Assembly: GCF_051414035.1 (NCBI RefSeq)
Contig: NZ_JBLKNW010000001.1
Span: 186,001-250,000, forward strand
DNA from: Halosimplex amylolyticum
Lineage (GTDB): Archaea > Halobacteriota > Halobacteria > Halobacteriales > Haloarculaceae
DNA length: 64,000 nucleotides
Reading direction: 5' to 3'
The position numbers were made by a program, and so were the translations under genes. Below the pieces are notes generated by a model. That model ran no database searches, had not been told where the DNA came from, and worked only from the letters and a program-made list of their open reading frames with translations. Of this stretch, positions 7,892 through 15,537 are shown piece by piece (positions within the stretch are counted from its first letter, which is position 1; the number at the start of each line of letters is the position of its first letter).

Positions 7892-10270
7892 TCAGTTCGT
7901 TCGCCGTCGTCCGGCGACCGCCAGCGCGGCGAGCGCGCCGACGACGGCCCCGATTCCGAAGCCGGCACCGTCGCCGCTCGTCGTGCTCGCGCCACCGTCG
8001 CCGTCCGGTTCGCTCTCGGTACTGTCCCCGCCGGATCCGTCACCGCCGGTCCCCGGCGTCGCAGTCGCGGTCGCCACGTCGACGCTCGTGGTGCCGGTCC
8101 ACTCGTCGTCACCGGCCGAGACCGCGTGTTCGATCGACTCGCCGGCTTCCGGCGCGGTCGCCTCGAAGGTGACCGCGGCGCCGTCGGCGGGCACCTCGAC
8201 GGTCTCGGTCGCGACGGAACTCCCGCCGACGCTGTAGGTCACGTCGGTCGACAGCGCGAGCCCACCGGAGTTGGTCAGCGTCACGGTGACTTCGTAGCGC
8301 TCGCCGGCGCCGACCGATTCGGGAACCGACGCGCCGTCGACGGAGACGCTCCCCAGCTCGGCGACGGTGAGCGTCCCCGCGGAAGTCCCGCCGACGGCGA
8401 GGTCGTACTCGCCCGCCGAATCGGCGGTGTACTCGAACGAGACGGTCGTGCCGTCGGCGGGGACGACGACGTCTTTCGTCGCGACGGTCTCGCCGTTCGC
8501 GGTCAACTCGACCGTGTGCCCGGCGGCGGCGTCGCCGGCGTTCTCGAGCGTCGCTTCGACGGTCGTCGCGTTCCCGACCGCGAGCAGTTCTTCGGACGAC
8601 GTGGCCGAGGCGACGCTGGTCTCGGGTTCGTCGACGACAGTCAGGGTGCCCAGCGACGACCCGTTGAGAGCGACCTGATAGGTGCCGGTCGCCGGTGCGG
8701 ACCAGTTGAACTGCACCGTCTCCGTGCCGTGACCGGGGACGACGACGGTGCGAGTCTGTCCGACCGTCCCGTTGATCGACAGCGACAGGTCGAACTCGCC
8801 GTCCGCACCGCCGTCGTTCCGCAGCGTCACGTCGACCGGAGCGGCCGTCTCGGCGCCGACGCGGTCGTATCGGAGACCGGAGCTGTCGACCGACACGTCG
8901 GGCGGCGTGACGACGGAGACCGTCGCGCTGTCGCTGCGGTCGGCGACGGTCGCGGTCACGTCGACGCTGCCGGTCCCGGACGTGTCCACGCGACCGCCGT
9001 CGATCGAGAGGACCGACCGGTTCACGTCGTAGGCGGCCGCTTCCGTGGCGCCGACGGTTCGGTCGCCGCGCAGCGAGACCTGCACCGTCGCCGTTGCCCC
9101 CCGGTCGACGATGATCTGGTCGGGGATCGACAGCGACACGGCCTCTACCTCGCTCCGGAGCACCGGCGTCTCGTCGGTCGTCACCCAGACCTGGCCGAAC
9201 GTCAGCGCGTTCATGGCAGAACTTGCGCTCGCGCCGACCGTCTCGTCGGCCGTCAGGCTGGTGCCGGCGGTCGACCCCTCGCCGACGGCGTCGCCGGCCG
9301 CCTCCCCGTTCCAGTAGAGCGCGGCGGCGTCGCCGCGGTTGTGTCCGATGAGTCCGCCGACCTTCGCGTCGCCGCTGACGTCGCCGGTCGCGTACGACCG
9401 TTCGACGGCGCCGACGTTGCCGCCGAGCAGCCCGCCGACGGCTTCGCTGCCGCTGACGGCGCCCGTGGCGTACGTGCGCGTGATCGTGTTGGCGTCCGCG
9501 TTGACCGGGTTCGTGGGGCCGCCGACGAGGCCGCCGACCCTGTACGTGCCGGCCACGTTCCCGCTGGCCGACGACGCGTCGACCGTGCTCCCGGAACTCA
9601 GCCCGACGAGTCCGCCGGTGTTCGACTTCCCGTCCACCTCGACGTTCGCGTGCGCGTCGCTCAGAGAACTCGCCTCCAGAATGCCGACGAGACCGCCGGT
9701 CTGGTCACCGCCGGTCACGGTCCCGCTGGCGCTCGCGTCGTGGATCCCCGACGAACCGAGTGCGATGCCGACCAGCGCACCGGCGTCCCCGCCCGCTCGG
9801 ACGTCGACGCCCGCGAGCGAGACGTGCTCGATGGTCGCGCCGTCGACGGCGCCGAACAGCCCGACGTCGTCCGCGGTCGGTCTGTCGACTGTGAGCCCGG
9901 TGATCGTGTGGTTGCGACCGTCGAACGTCCCGGTGAACGGCGAGTCGGAGCCGACCGGCTCGAAGCCCTCGCCGCGGTTCCAGTTCGCGGTCGCACTCGC
10001 GTCGACGTCGTTCGCGAGGACGTAGTGGGCGTCCGGATCGTCGCGCATCGCCTGCAGCTCCGTCGCGTTCGTGAGCCTGTAGGGGTCGTCCTGTGTTCCG
10101 CTCCCGGTCACGCCGTCGAGGGACGCCGGCGTCGCGTCGGCCGACCCGACGGCGGTCACGGGCGCGACGAAGCCGAGACAGACCGCCGCCGCGACCGCGA
10201 CGGCGAGCAGTCCCGGGACGGTTCTCTCTCCGCTGACGTTCGGTAGTGCGTTCGAGTGATAAGATGTCAT
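7892..10270 (-). CDS. Large GLUG-repeat and CARDB-like surface protein
   Basis: The 792-residue protein has a signal sequence (VPGLLAVAVAAAVCLGFVAPVTAV). Residues 45-350 are GLUG-type repeats (GGLVGLSSGS, GGLLGGNVGAVERSYATGDV) opening with GSGTQDDPYRLTNATELQAM. From about residue 370 come an Ig-like segment and three CARDB-like domains ending ...GTLTVVDE, ...GTLTVAE and ...DVATATA. A Gly/Ser/Asp stalk leads to a C-terminal hydrophobic anchor (GAGFGIGAVVGALAALAVAGRRR), a variant CTERM signal. It heads a four-gene minus-strand operon. Start ATG 10270; no good TATA at -27, so transcription may begin farther up or read through from the pilin-like gene. Confidence 0.85.
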   Translation of the reverse strand: MTSYHSNALPNVSGERTVPGLLAVAVAAAVCLGFVAPVTAVGSADATPASLDGVTGSGTQDDPYRLTNATELQAMRDDPDAHYVLANDVDASATANWNRGEGFEPVGSDSPFTGTFDGRNHTITGLTVDRPTADDVGLFGAVDGATIEHVSLAGVDVRAGGDAGALVGIALGSSGIHDASASGTVTGGDQTGGLVGILEASSLSDAHANVEVDGKSNTGGLVGLSSGSTVDASSASGNVAGTYRVGGLVGGPTNPVNADANTITRTYATGAVSGSEAVGGLLGGNVGAVERSYATGDVSGDAKVGGLIGHNRGDAAALYWNGEAAGDAVGEGSTAGTSLTADETVGASASSAMNALTFGQVWVTTDETPVLRSEVEAVSLSIPDQIIVDRGATATVQVSLRGDRTVGATEAAAYDVNRSVLSIDGGRVDTSGTGSVDVTATVADRSDSATVSVVTPPDVSVDSSGLRYDRVGAETAAPVDVTLRNDGGADGEFDLSLSINGTVGQTRTVVVPGHGTETVQFNWSAPATGTYQVALNGSSLGTLTVVDEPETSVASATSSEELLAVGNATTVEATLENAGDAAAGHTVELTANGETVATKDVVVPADGTTVSFEYTADSAGEYDLAVGGTSAGTLTVAELGSVSVDGASVPESVGAGERYEVTVTLTNSGGLALSTDVTYSVGGSSVATETVEVPADGAAVTFEATAPEAGESIEHAVSAGDDEWTGTTSVDVATATATPGTGGDGSGGDSTESEPDGDGGASTTSGDGAGFGIGAVVGALAALAVAGRRRTN

Positions 10271-10462
10271 GTTCGGTAATAGATCGTTGGTGGTGAGGTG
10301 TGGCTGCCCGCTACGTCGGTTCCGAAGTCGTCGAACGTCGGCCCTCGGGCCGGCGATCGGTCGACCGGACGGCGACGGTCGAAACGGGGTATCGCACCGA
10401 GACGTGGCGTCTCGGGTGCTGTCGGCCGTGGCAGTGACGACGAGGGCGCGGTCACGGAGTGG

Positions 10463-10987
10463 TTATTCCGTGACGACGATCTCGGGGTTGGACTTCTCGT
10501 CCTCGTATCCGCCGTCCCCCTGCAGGATGATGTCGAACGTGAGCGTCCCCTTGTCCTGGTCGGACCGGAAGTCGACGACCGGCTCGGAGGAACTACTACA
10601 GGAACTCGCACAGGGGTGCGATGCCTCCAGTTTCCCGTTGTCCCCCGTCGTTGTGCCGGACCCTGACGCCGATTGCATCGTATACGGTCCGTTTTCGAGG
10701 GTGAGCGTCCCGGATTCGATCAGGACCTGGGCGTTCGGGACCGGTTCGCCGTCCTCGGTGATGACGGTCACCGTGATGTCATCGGTCCCCGCACCGCTCC
10801 CGGTCCCCATGATCGTGTCCGACGTCACCTCCAGCGTGACCTCCTTCTGGGTGTTGAGGACCATGCCGTCCAGCATCGTCATCATGATACCCAGACTCGC
10901 CACGCCCACTACGAGGGCGATGACGAGCCGTATCGGGAGTCCTTCGATGGCCCGTTCGTCCTGCGACAGCGTCGTTGTGCGCCGCAT
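10463..10987 (-). CDS. Type IV pilin-like protein
   Basis: A 174-residue protein with a short charged leader (MRRTTTLSQDERAIEGLP) followed by one hydrophobic helix (IRLVIALVVGVASLGIMMTML), the plan of class III-signal-peptide pilins cleaved by archaeal prepilin peptidase. I recall this N terminus as a DUF7382-type domain. The soluble part is beta-rich (VTLEVTSDTI, ITVTVITEDGEPVPNAQVLI) and has a loop with two cysteines (HPCASSCSSSSEP), possibly a disulfide. It is divergent from the HerA/PilB operon and has a strong TTTAAATA box at leaderless distance. Probably the filament subunit or a minor pilin of that locus. Confidence 0.75.
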   Translation of the reverse strand: MRRTTTLSQDERAIEGLPIRLVIALVVGVASLGIMMTMLDGMVLNTQKEVTLEVTSDTIMGTGSGAGTDDITVTVITEDGEPVPNAQVLIESGTLTLENGPYTMQSASGSGTTTGDNGKLEASHPCASSCSSSSEPVVDFRSDQDKGTLTFDIILQGDGGYEDEKSNPEIVVTE

Positions 10988-11009
10988 GTCGGCCTTGGTC
11001 CCGTCCTGG

Positions 11010-11017
11010 TATTTAAA
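11010..11017 (-). promoter_or_regulatory. TTTAAATA promoter of the pilin-like gene
   Basis: On the minus strand TTTAAATA begins 30 bases before the ATG at 10987, with GGGACCAAGG between. The same layout and spacing occur at plus-strand promoters at 12349, 17400 and 18682. Confidence 0.7.
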
Positions 11018-11062
11018 CCTTGAACCGAAGTTACAAGTGCGGCGGCGTGACTATCACCTCGC

Positions 11063-12178
11063 GTGACTGGTTCCCCCGCATCGGACGAGACCGAGTTCGT
11101 CATCGGCCGCGGGAAGGTCGTGACGACCGACGACGACGCGCCCGCGGGTCACCTGGGGACCTATCGGGCCAGGGACGGCTCCAGCGGCGCCCCGCTGCAC
11201 ATCGACCTCGACGGCCCGCACGCGATGCTGATCGTCGGCAAGCGCGGCTACGGGAAGTCGTACACGCTGGGGGTCGTCGCCGAGGCGCTCTCGCGGGCCC
11301 GCGGCGTCGCCCCCGTCATCGTCGATCCGATGGGCGTGTTCCCGACGCTCGACCAGCCCTCGGACGGCGAGCCGGTCCCCGCCGAGGTGGTCAGCGACCC
11401 GGAGATCACGACGACGACGCTCGACCCGCGGTCGTGGTGCGCCCTCCTCGACCTCTCGCCGGAGAGCGGCGCGGGCGGCCTCGTCTGGCAGGCGGCCCAG
11501 GACGAGTCGACGCTCGCGGACATGCGCGCGAACGTCGAGGCAACCGAGGCGCCGGCCGTCGACAAGCGCGCGGCCGTCAACCACCTCGATCTGGCCGACT
11601 CGTGGGGGATCTTCGACCCCGACGGACTGGACGCCCGGGACCTCGGCGGCGGCGAGGTGACCGTCGTCGACGTCTCCGGCCTCGACGCGGCGCCGATGAA
11701 CGCGGTCGTCCGCGGCGTGGGCGAGGCGCTCTACCGCGCCCGCGTCGACGAGGAGATCGCGCGGCTCCCGTGGTACATGATCGACGAGGCCCACACCTTC
11801 TTCCAGGGCGTCGGCGAGGCCGCGCTGGAGACCATCCTCACCCGCGGCCGCGCGCCCGGTGTCAGCCTCGTGCTCGCCACCCAGCGGCCGAGCGCCGTCT
11901 CCGAGGTGGCCGTCTCCCAGTCGGACATCGTCGTCTCACACCGGCTGACGTCGGAGGCCGACCTCGAGGCGCTCGACGCGGCCCAGCCGACGTACATGCA
12001 GACCTCGCTGGCCGAGCGGTTGCCCACGAGCCCCGGCGAGGTCATCGTCATCGACGACGCGACCGAGACCGTCCACTCCGCGAACGTCCGCATGCGGGAG
12101 ACGCCCCACGGCGGGGACAGCCCCAACGCGAGCGACGTCGACGTCGACCCGCACCCGCGGCTCTCCACCGACGACTGA
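11063..12178 (+). CDS. HerA-like P-loop ATPase (DUF87 class)
   Basis: A 371-residue ATPase of the HerA/FtsK branch. Walker A is VGKRGYGKSYTL near residue 57; Walker B is WYMIDEAHTFFQG; the GRAPGVSLVLATQRPSAVS segment is the sensor/arginine region. HerA-type enzymes pump DNA or act as hexameric motors; in haloarchaea such a gene is commonly found beside a PilB/PilC pair, so a role in the pilus-like apparatus is possible but unproven. The GTG at 11063 is about 28 bases after a weak TTACAAGT box. It has no signal or membrane segment, so it is cytoplasmic. Confidence 0.85.
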   Translation: MTGSPASDETEFVIGRGKVVTTDDDAPAGHLGTYRARDGSSGAPLHIDLDGPHAMLIVGKRGYGKSYTLGVVAEALSRARGVAPVIVDPMGVFPTLDQPSDGEPVPAEVVSDPEITTTTLDPRSWCALLDLSPESGAGGLVWQAAQDESTLADMRANVEATEAPAVDKRAAVNHLDLADSWGIFDPDGLDARDLGGGEVTVVDVSGLDAAPMNAVVRGVGEALYRARVDEEIARLPWYMIDEAHTFFQGVGEAALETILTRGRAPGVSLVLATQRPSAVSEVAVSQSDIVVSHRLTSEADLEALDAAQPTYMQTSLAERLPTSPGEVIVIDDATETVHSANVRMRETPHGGDSPNASDVDVDPHPRLSTDD

Positions 12179-12290
12179 CGGTTCGTCCCGCCGGACGCCG
12201 ACGATTCTTTCAGACGGACGCTGGCGGTCCGTCCAGACGGACCCAGACGGTTCGTCCGGACGCACGCTGGCGGTTCGGACCGCGAATCGA
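12179..12290. repeat. Short imperfect repeats downstream of the HerA-like gene
   Basis: GACGGTTCGTCC occurs at the HerA gene stop and again near 12247; GGACGCTGGCGGT near 12220 recurs as GGACGCACGCTGGCGGT near 12259. The copies are degenerate and arranged in tandem. They lie in the 200-bp gap before the next promoter; no coding potential is evident. Confidence 0.35.
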
Positions 12291-12348
12291 GCGTCGGCCG
12301 GCGCGAGAGGGGAGCAGCGCTGCGAAACCGGCCGCGACGGCGTTGTGG

Positions 12349-12356
12349 TTTAAATA
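12349..12356 (+). promoter_or_regulatory. TTTAAATA promoter of the coiled-coil gene
   Basis: TTTAAATACGA starts 30 bases before ATG 12379, with GCGGGCAAACGGGGT between. It is nearly identical in layout to the promoters at 17400 and 18682, implying a leaderless transcript of the coiled-coil and downstream gene. Confidence 0.75.
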
Positions 12357-12378
12357 CGAAGAGGCGGGCAAACGGGGT

Positions 12379-13053
12379 ATGACCGACATCGAGCGCCTGG
12401 ACGAGCGGCTGACGGCGGTCGAGCGGGCGGTCGTCGACGGCGACTACGAACTCGACGAACTCGCCGACCTCGCCGCGGTGGCGGACGACGTCGACAGGCT
12501 GGAGTCCCGCCTCGACGACATCGAAGACCGGCTCGCGACGGTGGAGGCGCGCTCGCAGTCAGTCGAGGGGTTCGTGGGCCAGGTGCGCTCAGTCAACGAC
12601 GACGTCGAGCAGCAGGCCGACGCCGCGCTCGCGGCCGTCGACCGCCTGGAGCGGCGGATCGGCGAACTGGAAGCGGCCACGGAGGGCGCCGTCCGCGGCG
12701 GCCAGGGCGGTCCTCGCGGGGCGGGGAGCGGTCGCGAAACGGACGGACCGGGGACCGCCGAACGGTCCGTCGACCGCGTCGTCTCCGGCCGCGAACAGGG
12801 CACCGCTCGCGGCGGGGCCGGGACCGGTCGAGGCGGCGGGAACGGTCACGCTCGCGACGGCCCCGGGGCCGCCAGCGGCGTCACAGGCGGCCACGGGTCG
12901 GCGGACGGCCGTAGGGCCGCCGGATCGGCGGACGGGGACGGCGAGGCGAACGCCGATCAAGAGCAACTGGCCGACGAGTTCGACCTCGACGGTGAGGGCG
13001 ACGAGGACGACGAGGACGGTCTCCTGAACACCATCCGCTCGAAGCTCCCGTGA
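12379..13053 (+). CDS. Coiled-coil protein of the pilus-like locus (DUF7310-like)
   Basis: A 224-residue soluble protein. Residues 1-105 form an acidic coiled coil with a heptad pattern (DIERLDERLTAVERAVV, RLESRLDDIEDRLATVEAR). Residues 105-195 are a Gly/Arg/Asp-rich disordered stretch, and the end is the conserved-looking acidic peptide DEDGLLNTIRSKLP. I recall this arrangement as DUF7310, found in haloarchaea between HerA and PilB genes. The stop overlaps the next gene's GTG by two bases, so the two are translationally coupled. Possible scaffold between the ATPases and the membrane apparatus; that role is inference. Confidence 0.75.
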   Translation: MTDIERLDERLTAVERAVVDGDYELDELADLAAVADDVDRLESRLDDIEDRLATVEARSQSVEGFVGQVRSVNDDVEQQADAALAAVDRLERRIGELEAATEGAVRGGQGGPRGAGSGRETDGPGTAERSVDRVVSGREQGTARGGAGTGRGGGNGHARDGPGAASGVTGGHGSADGRRAAGSADGDGEANADQEQLADEFDLDGEGDEDDEDGLLNTIRSKLP

Positions 13054-13517
13054 TACGCACCGTCCTCGCCGTCATCCTGATGGTCGCGCTGGTCGGGATC
13101 TCGATGCCGGCGATCGACCACGCCGCCGGGGTCCACAGCGACCGCCAGGTCGAGAGCATCGCCGCCCAGTTCGAGCAGGCGGCGGTCGACCTCAACGAGA
13201 GCGAAGACCTCCCCCCGAAGAGCGTCCGCGGGCCCCAGCGCGTCGTCGAGGTCACGTTCCCGACGCCGTCGCTCACCGCCAAGACCGTCTTGAAATTCCA
13301 GATCGAGCGTCCCAGCGGCGAGATGCACAGCGTCATCACCTACCGGGTCAGCGGTCGACCCGAACGGGTCCGCCACGTCGACGCCCCGATGGTCAACGCG
13401 AACGGCGGGACGCTGAAACTGGGGCGGATCACGGGCGAACAGACGTTCGTCTTCCGGCTCGAACGGGAGGGGTCGTCCGACGACCCGATCGTCACGGTCC
13501 ACCGTACCGGCGGGTGA
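13050..13517 (+). CDS. Small pilin-like membrane-anchored protein (DUF7311-like)
   Basis: A 155-residue protein with one N-terminal hydrophobic helix (TVLAVILMVALVGISM) without a long leader, then a helical segment (VESIAAQFEQAAVDLNESED) and a beta-rich domain (RVVEVTFPTPS, HSVITYRVSGRPERV). The organisation is that of a minor pseudopilin or single-pass subunit. The GTG start overlaps the upstream stop (GTGA), so it is co-expressed with the coiled-coil protein. I recall it as DUF7311; function not established. Confidence 0.72.
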   Translation: MIRTVLAVILMVALVGISMPAIDHAAGVHSDRQVESIAAQFEQAAVDLNESEDLPPKSVRGPQRVVEVTFPTPSLTAKTVLKFQIERPSGEMHSVITYRVSGRPERVRHVDAPMVNANGGTLKLGRITGEQTFVFRLEREGSSDDPIVTVHRTGG

Positions 13518-13563
13518 GCGCGAGTCGGTCCCGTCTCCGGGCGGAGACGGCGCCGTGTAGAAG

Positions 13564-13568
13564 TTTAA
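13564..13568 (+). promoter_or_regulatory. TTTAA box of the PilB-like gene
   Basis: TTTAA begins 30 bases before ATG 13594; the spacer contains GCGGCCACT, matching the G.G.CCA core of the other promoters in this locus. The box is weaker than the TTTAAATA copies. Confidence 0.6.
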
Positions 13569-13593
13569 GGCCGAACACGCGGCCACTCCCGGC

Positions 13594-15534
13594 ATGGCAA
13601 CGGGTACGTCCGATCTCTCGCTGTCGTCGGTCCTCGACGCGGTCGGCCTCGACGGGCTGACCGGCGGCGGCGACGACGAGGGCGACGACGGTCCCTGTAC
13701 GTGCGATCTGCGTATCGACGAGGGGGTCCTGCTGGTCGACGCGTCGGGGTGTGACAACGACGGCGACCTGCGCGCGTCCCCGGCCTGCCGGGCGACCGTC
13801 GTCCGGACGCTCGCCGACCACACCGTCGACGGGCTGGTGGTCCGGACCAGCGGCCTCGAGTACCGCTACGGCGACCGCGCCGTCTCCCTGCTCTCGACGG
13901 CCGGCCGGTTCGTCGACCTGCTGGGCGACCGCGACGACCGCCTCGCCCGGACCGCCGCGACCGACCCGCTCTCGGTCGCCGACGAGACCGAGACCCGGGT
14001 CGGTCCGGTCGCCGACATCGCCGCGCAGTCGGGGCTTCTCCAGGCGGCGGCGGGAGTGGACGACTACGACGAGGCGCTCGCTCCGACCGTCGGACTGACG
14101 GTCGGCCACTACTTCGTCGACCGGACCGTCGACGACGGCGCGCGGCTCCGGGACGTGACTGAACTGTCGACGGGGAGCACCGCCCGGATCTACGGCCGCG
14201 AGGACTCCGTCCCGCTGTACTCGCTGGACGTGGTCGACGTCACCCTCTCGGTCGAACAGCGCGAGTTCGTGCTGGAGGGGTACGAGGCGATCGCGAAGGG
14301 CCTCGTGGAAGGCGACCGGCGCGCCTCGCAGGCCATCGAGTACGTCAGCGACGGCGACGTCGACCCGATCCTGACCTCGGTGCTCGGCAAACACACCCAG
14401 GGGTACGGGGTGCTCGAGGACCTGTTCGCCGACCCGCGCGTGACCGACGTGTACGCCACCTCGCCGGTGGAGTCGAACCCGATCCGCCTCGAGGTCGACG
14501 GCCAGGCGATGACGACGAACGTCCACCTGACGACCGACGGCGGCGGCGCGCTGGCCTCGCGCATTCGGCGGACGAGCGGCCGCGCGTTCTCCCGGGCGAC
14601 GCCGACCGTCGACGCGACGGCGGACCTGGAGAACGGGACGGGCCTGCGAGTCGCGGGGGTCACCGACCCGGTCGCCGAGGGGGTCGCCTTCGCCTTCCGC
14701 GAGCAGGCCGAGGACACCTTCACGCTCCCGGAACTCGTCAGGAACGGGACGATGCCGGCCGAGGCGGCGGGCTTTCTCTCTGTCGCCATCGAGCGCAACG
14801 CCGCGGCGCTCATCGCCGGGACCCGCGGGGCCGGGAAGACGACGCTGCTGGGAACGCTCCTCTACGAGGTCACCCCCGACACGCGCACGGTCGTCATCGA
14901 GGACACGCCCGAACTTCCCGTCAATCAGCTCCAGCAGTGCGACCGCGACGTCCAGCCGCTGCGCACCGGTACCGGCGAGGGACCGGAGATAACCGCGGCC
15001 GACGCGCTCCGAACGGCGCTCCGCCTCGGCGACGGGGCCCTCGTCGTCGGGGAGATCCGCGGCGAGGAGGCTCGCGTCCTCTACGAGGCGATGCGCGTCG
15101 GCGCGAACGCCAACGCCGTCCTCGGGACGATCCACGGCGACGGCGCCGACGAGGTGTTCGAGCGCGTCGTCTCCGACCTGGGCGTGCCGGCCTCCTCGTT
15201 CGGCGCGACCGACCTCGTCGTCACCGTCCAGGCCTACCGGACGCCGACGGGCCGCAAACGCCGGCTCTCGGCCATCGAGGAGGTCATGGTCGGCGACGAC
15301 GAGATCCGCTTCGCGCCGCTGTACGAGATCGAGGGCGACATCGCCCGCTCGACCGACCGGATCGACCGCGGGGAGAGCCGCTTCCTCGACCGGCTCACCG
15401 GCCCCGCCGAGTCGTATTCGGACGTGCGGCGAGCGGTCAAAGAGCGGGGGGAGCGACTGGCGGGGATCGCGGAGGACGGTCGGACCTCGCCGACGGAGGT
15501 CGCCGCGGCCTACGTCGGCCGCGGCGTCGAGTGA
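13594..15534 (+). CDS. Type II/IV secretion system ATPase (PilB/VirB11/TadA type)
   Basis: A 646-residue secretion ATPase. The N-terminal ~200 residues are a haloarchaeal extension; a cysteine-containing segment (GPCTCDLRIDEGVLLVDASG) lies near residue 30. The C-terminal core has Walker A GTRGAGKTT near residues 409-417, an Asp box (VIEDTPELP), Walker B-like VVGEIRGEEARVL and a His box (ANAVLGTIHGDGADEV). Such hexamers power pilus assembly or secretion from the cytoplasmic face. The gene lies 3 bp before the platform protein gene and carries a leaderless promoter. Pilus versus secretion function cannot be told from sequence alone. Confidence 0.92.
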   Translation: MATGTSDLSLSSVLDAVGLDGLTGGGDDEGDDGPCTCDLRIDEGVLLVDASGCDNDGDLRASPACRATVVRTLADHTVDGLVVRTSGLEYRYGDRAVSLLSTAGRFVDLLGDRDDRLARTAATDPLSVADETETRVGPVADIAAQSGLLQAAAGVDDYDEALAPTVGLTVGHYFVDRTVDDGARLRDVTELSTGSTARIYGREDSVPLYSLDVVDVTLSVEQREFVLEGYEAIAKGLVEGDRRASQAIEYVSDGDVDPILTSVLGKHTQGYGVLEDLFADPRVTDVYATSPVESNPIRLEVDGQAMTTNVHLTTDGGGALASRIRRTSGRAFSRATPTVDATADLENGTGLRVAGVTDPVAEGVAFAFREQAEDTFTLPELVRNGTMPAEAAGFLSVAIERNAAALIAGTRGAGKTTLLGTLLYEVTPDTRTVVIEDTPELPVNQLQQCDRDVQPLRTGTGEGPEITAADALRTALRLGDGALVVGEIRGEEARVLYEAMRVGANANAVLGTIHGDGADEVFERVVSDLGVPASSFGATDLVVTVQAYRTPTGRKRRLSAIEEVMVGDDEIRFAPLYEIEGDIARSTDRIDRGESRFLDRLTGPAESYSDVRRAVKERGERLAGIAEDGRTSPTEVAAAYVGRGVE

Positions 15535-15537
15535 CCT

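Noticed and set aside
6791..10246. 1151-codon plus-strand open frame
   Set aside because: Antisense to two GLUG-repeat proteins with signal peptides and anchors.
10267..10611. Minus-strand ORF overlapping the GLUG gene start (ATGA)
   Set aside because: It runs through the pilin-like gene in another frame and has no promoter-positioned start, unlike the two leader ORFs reported.
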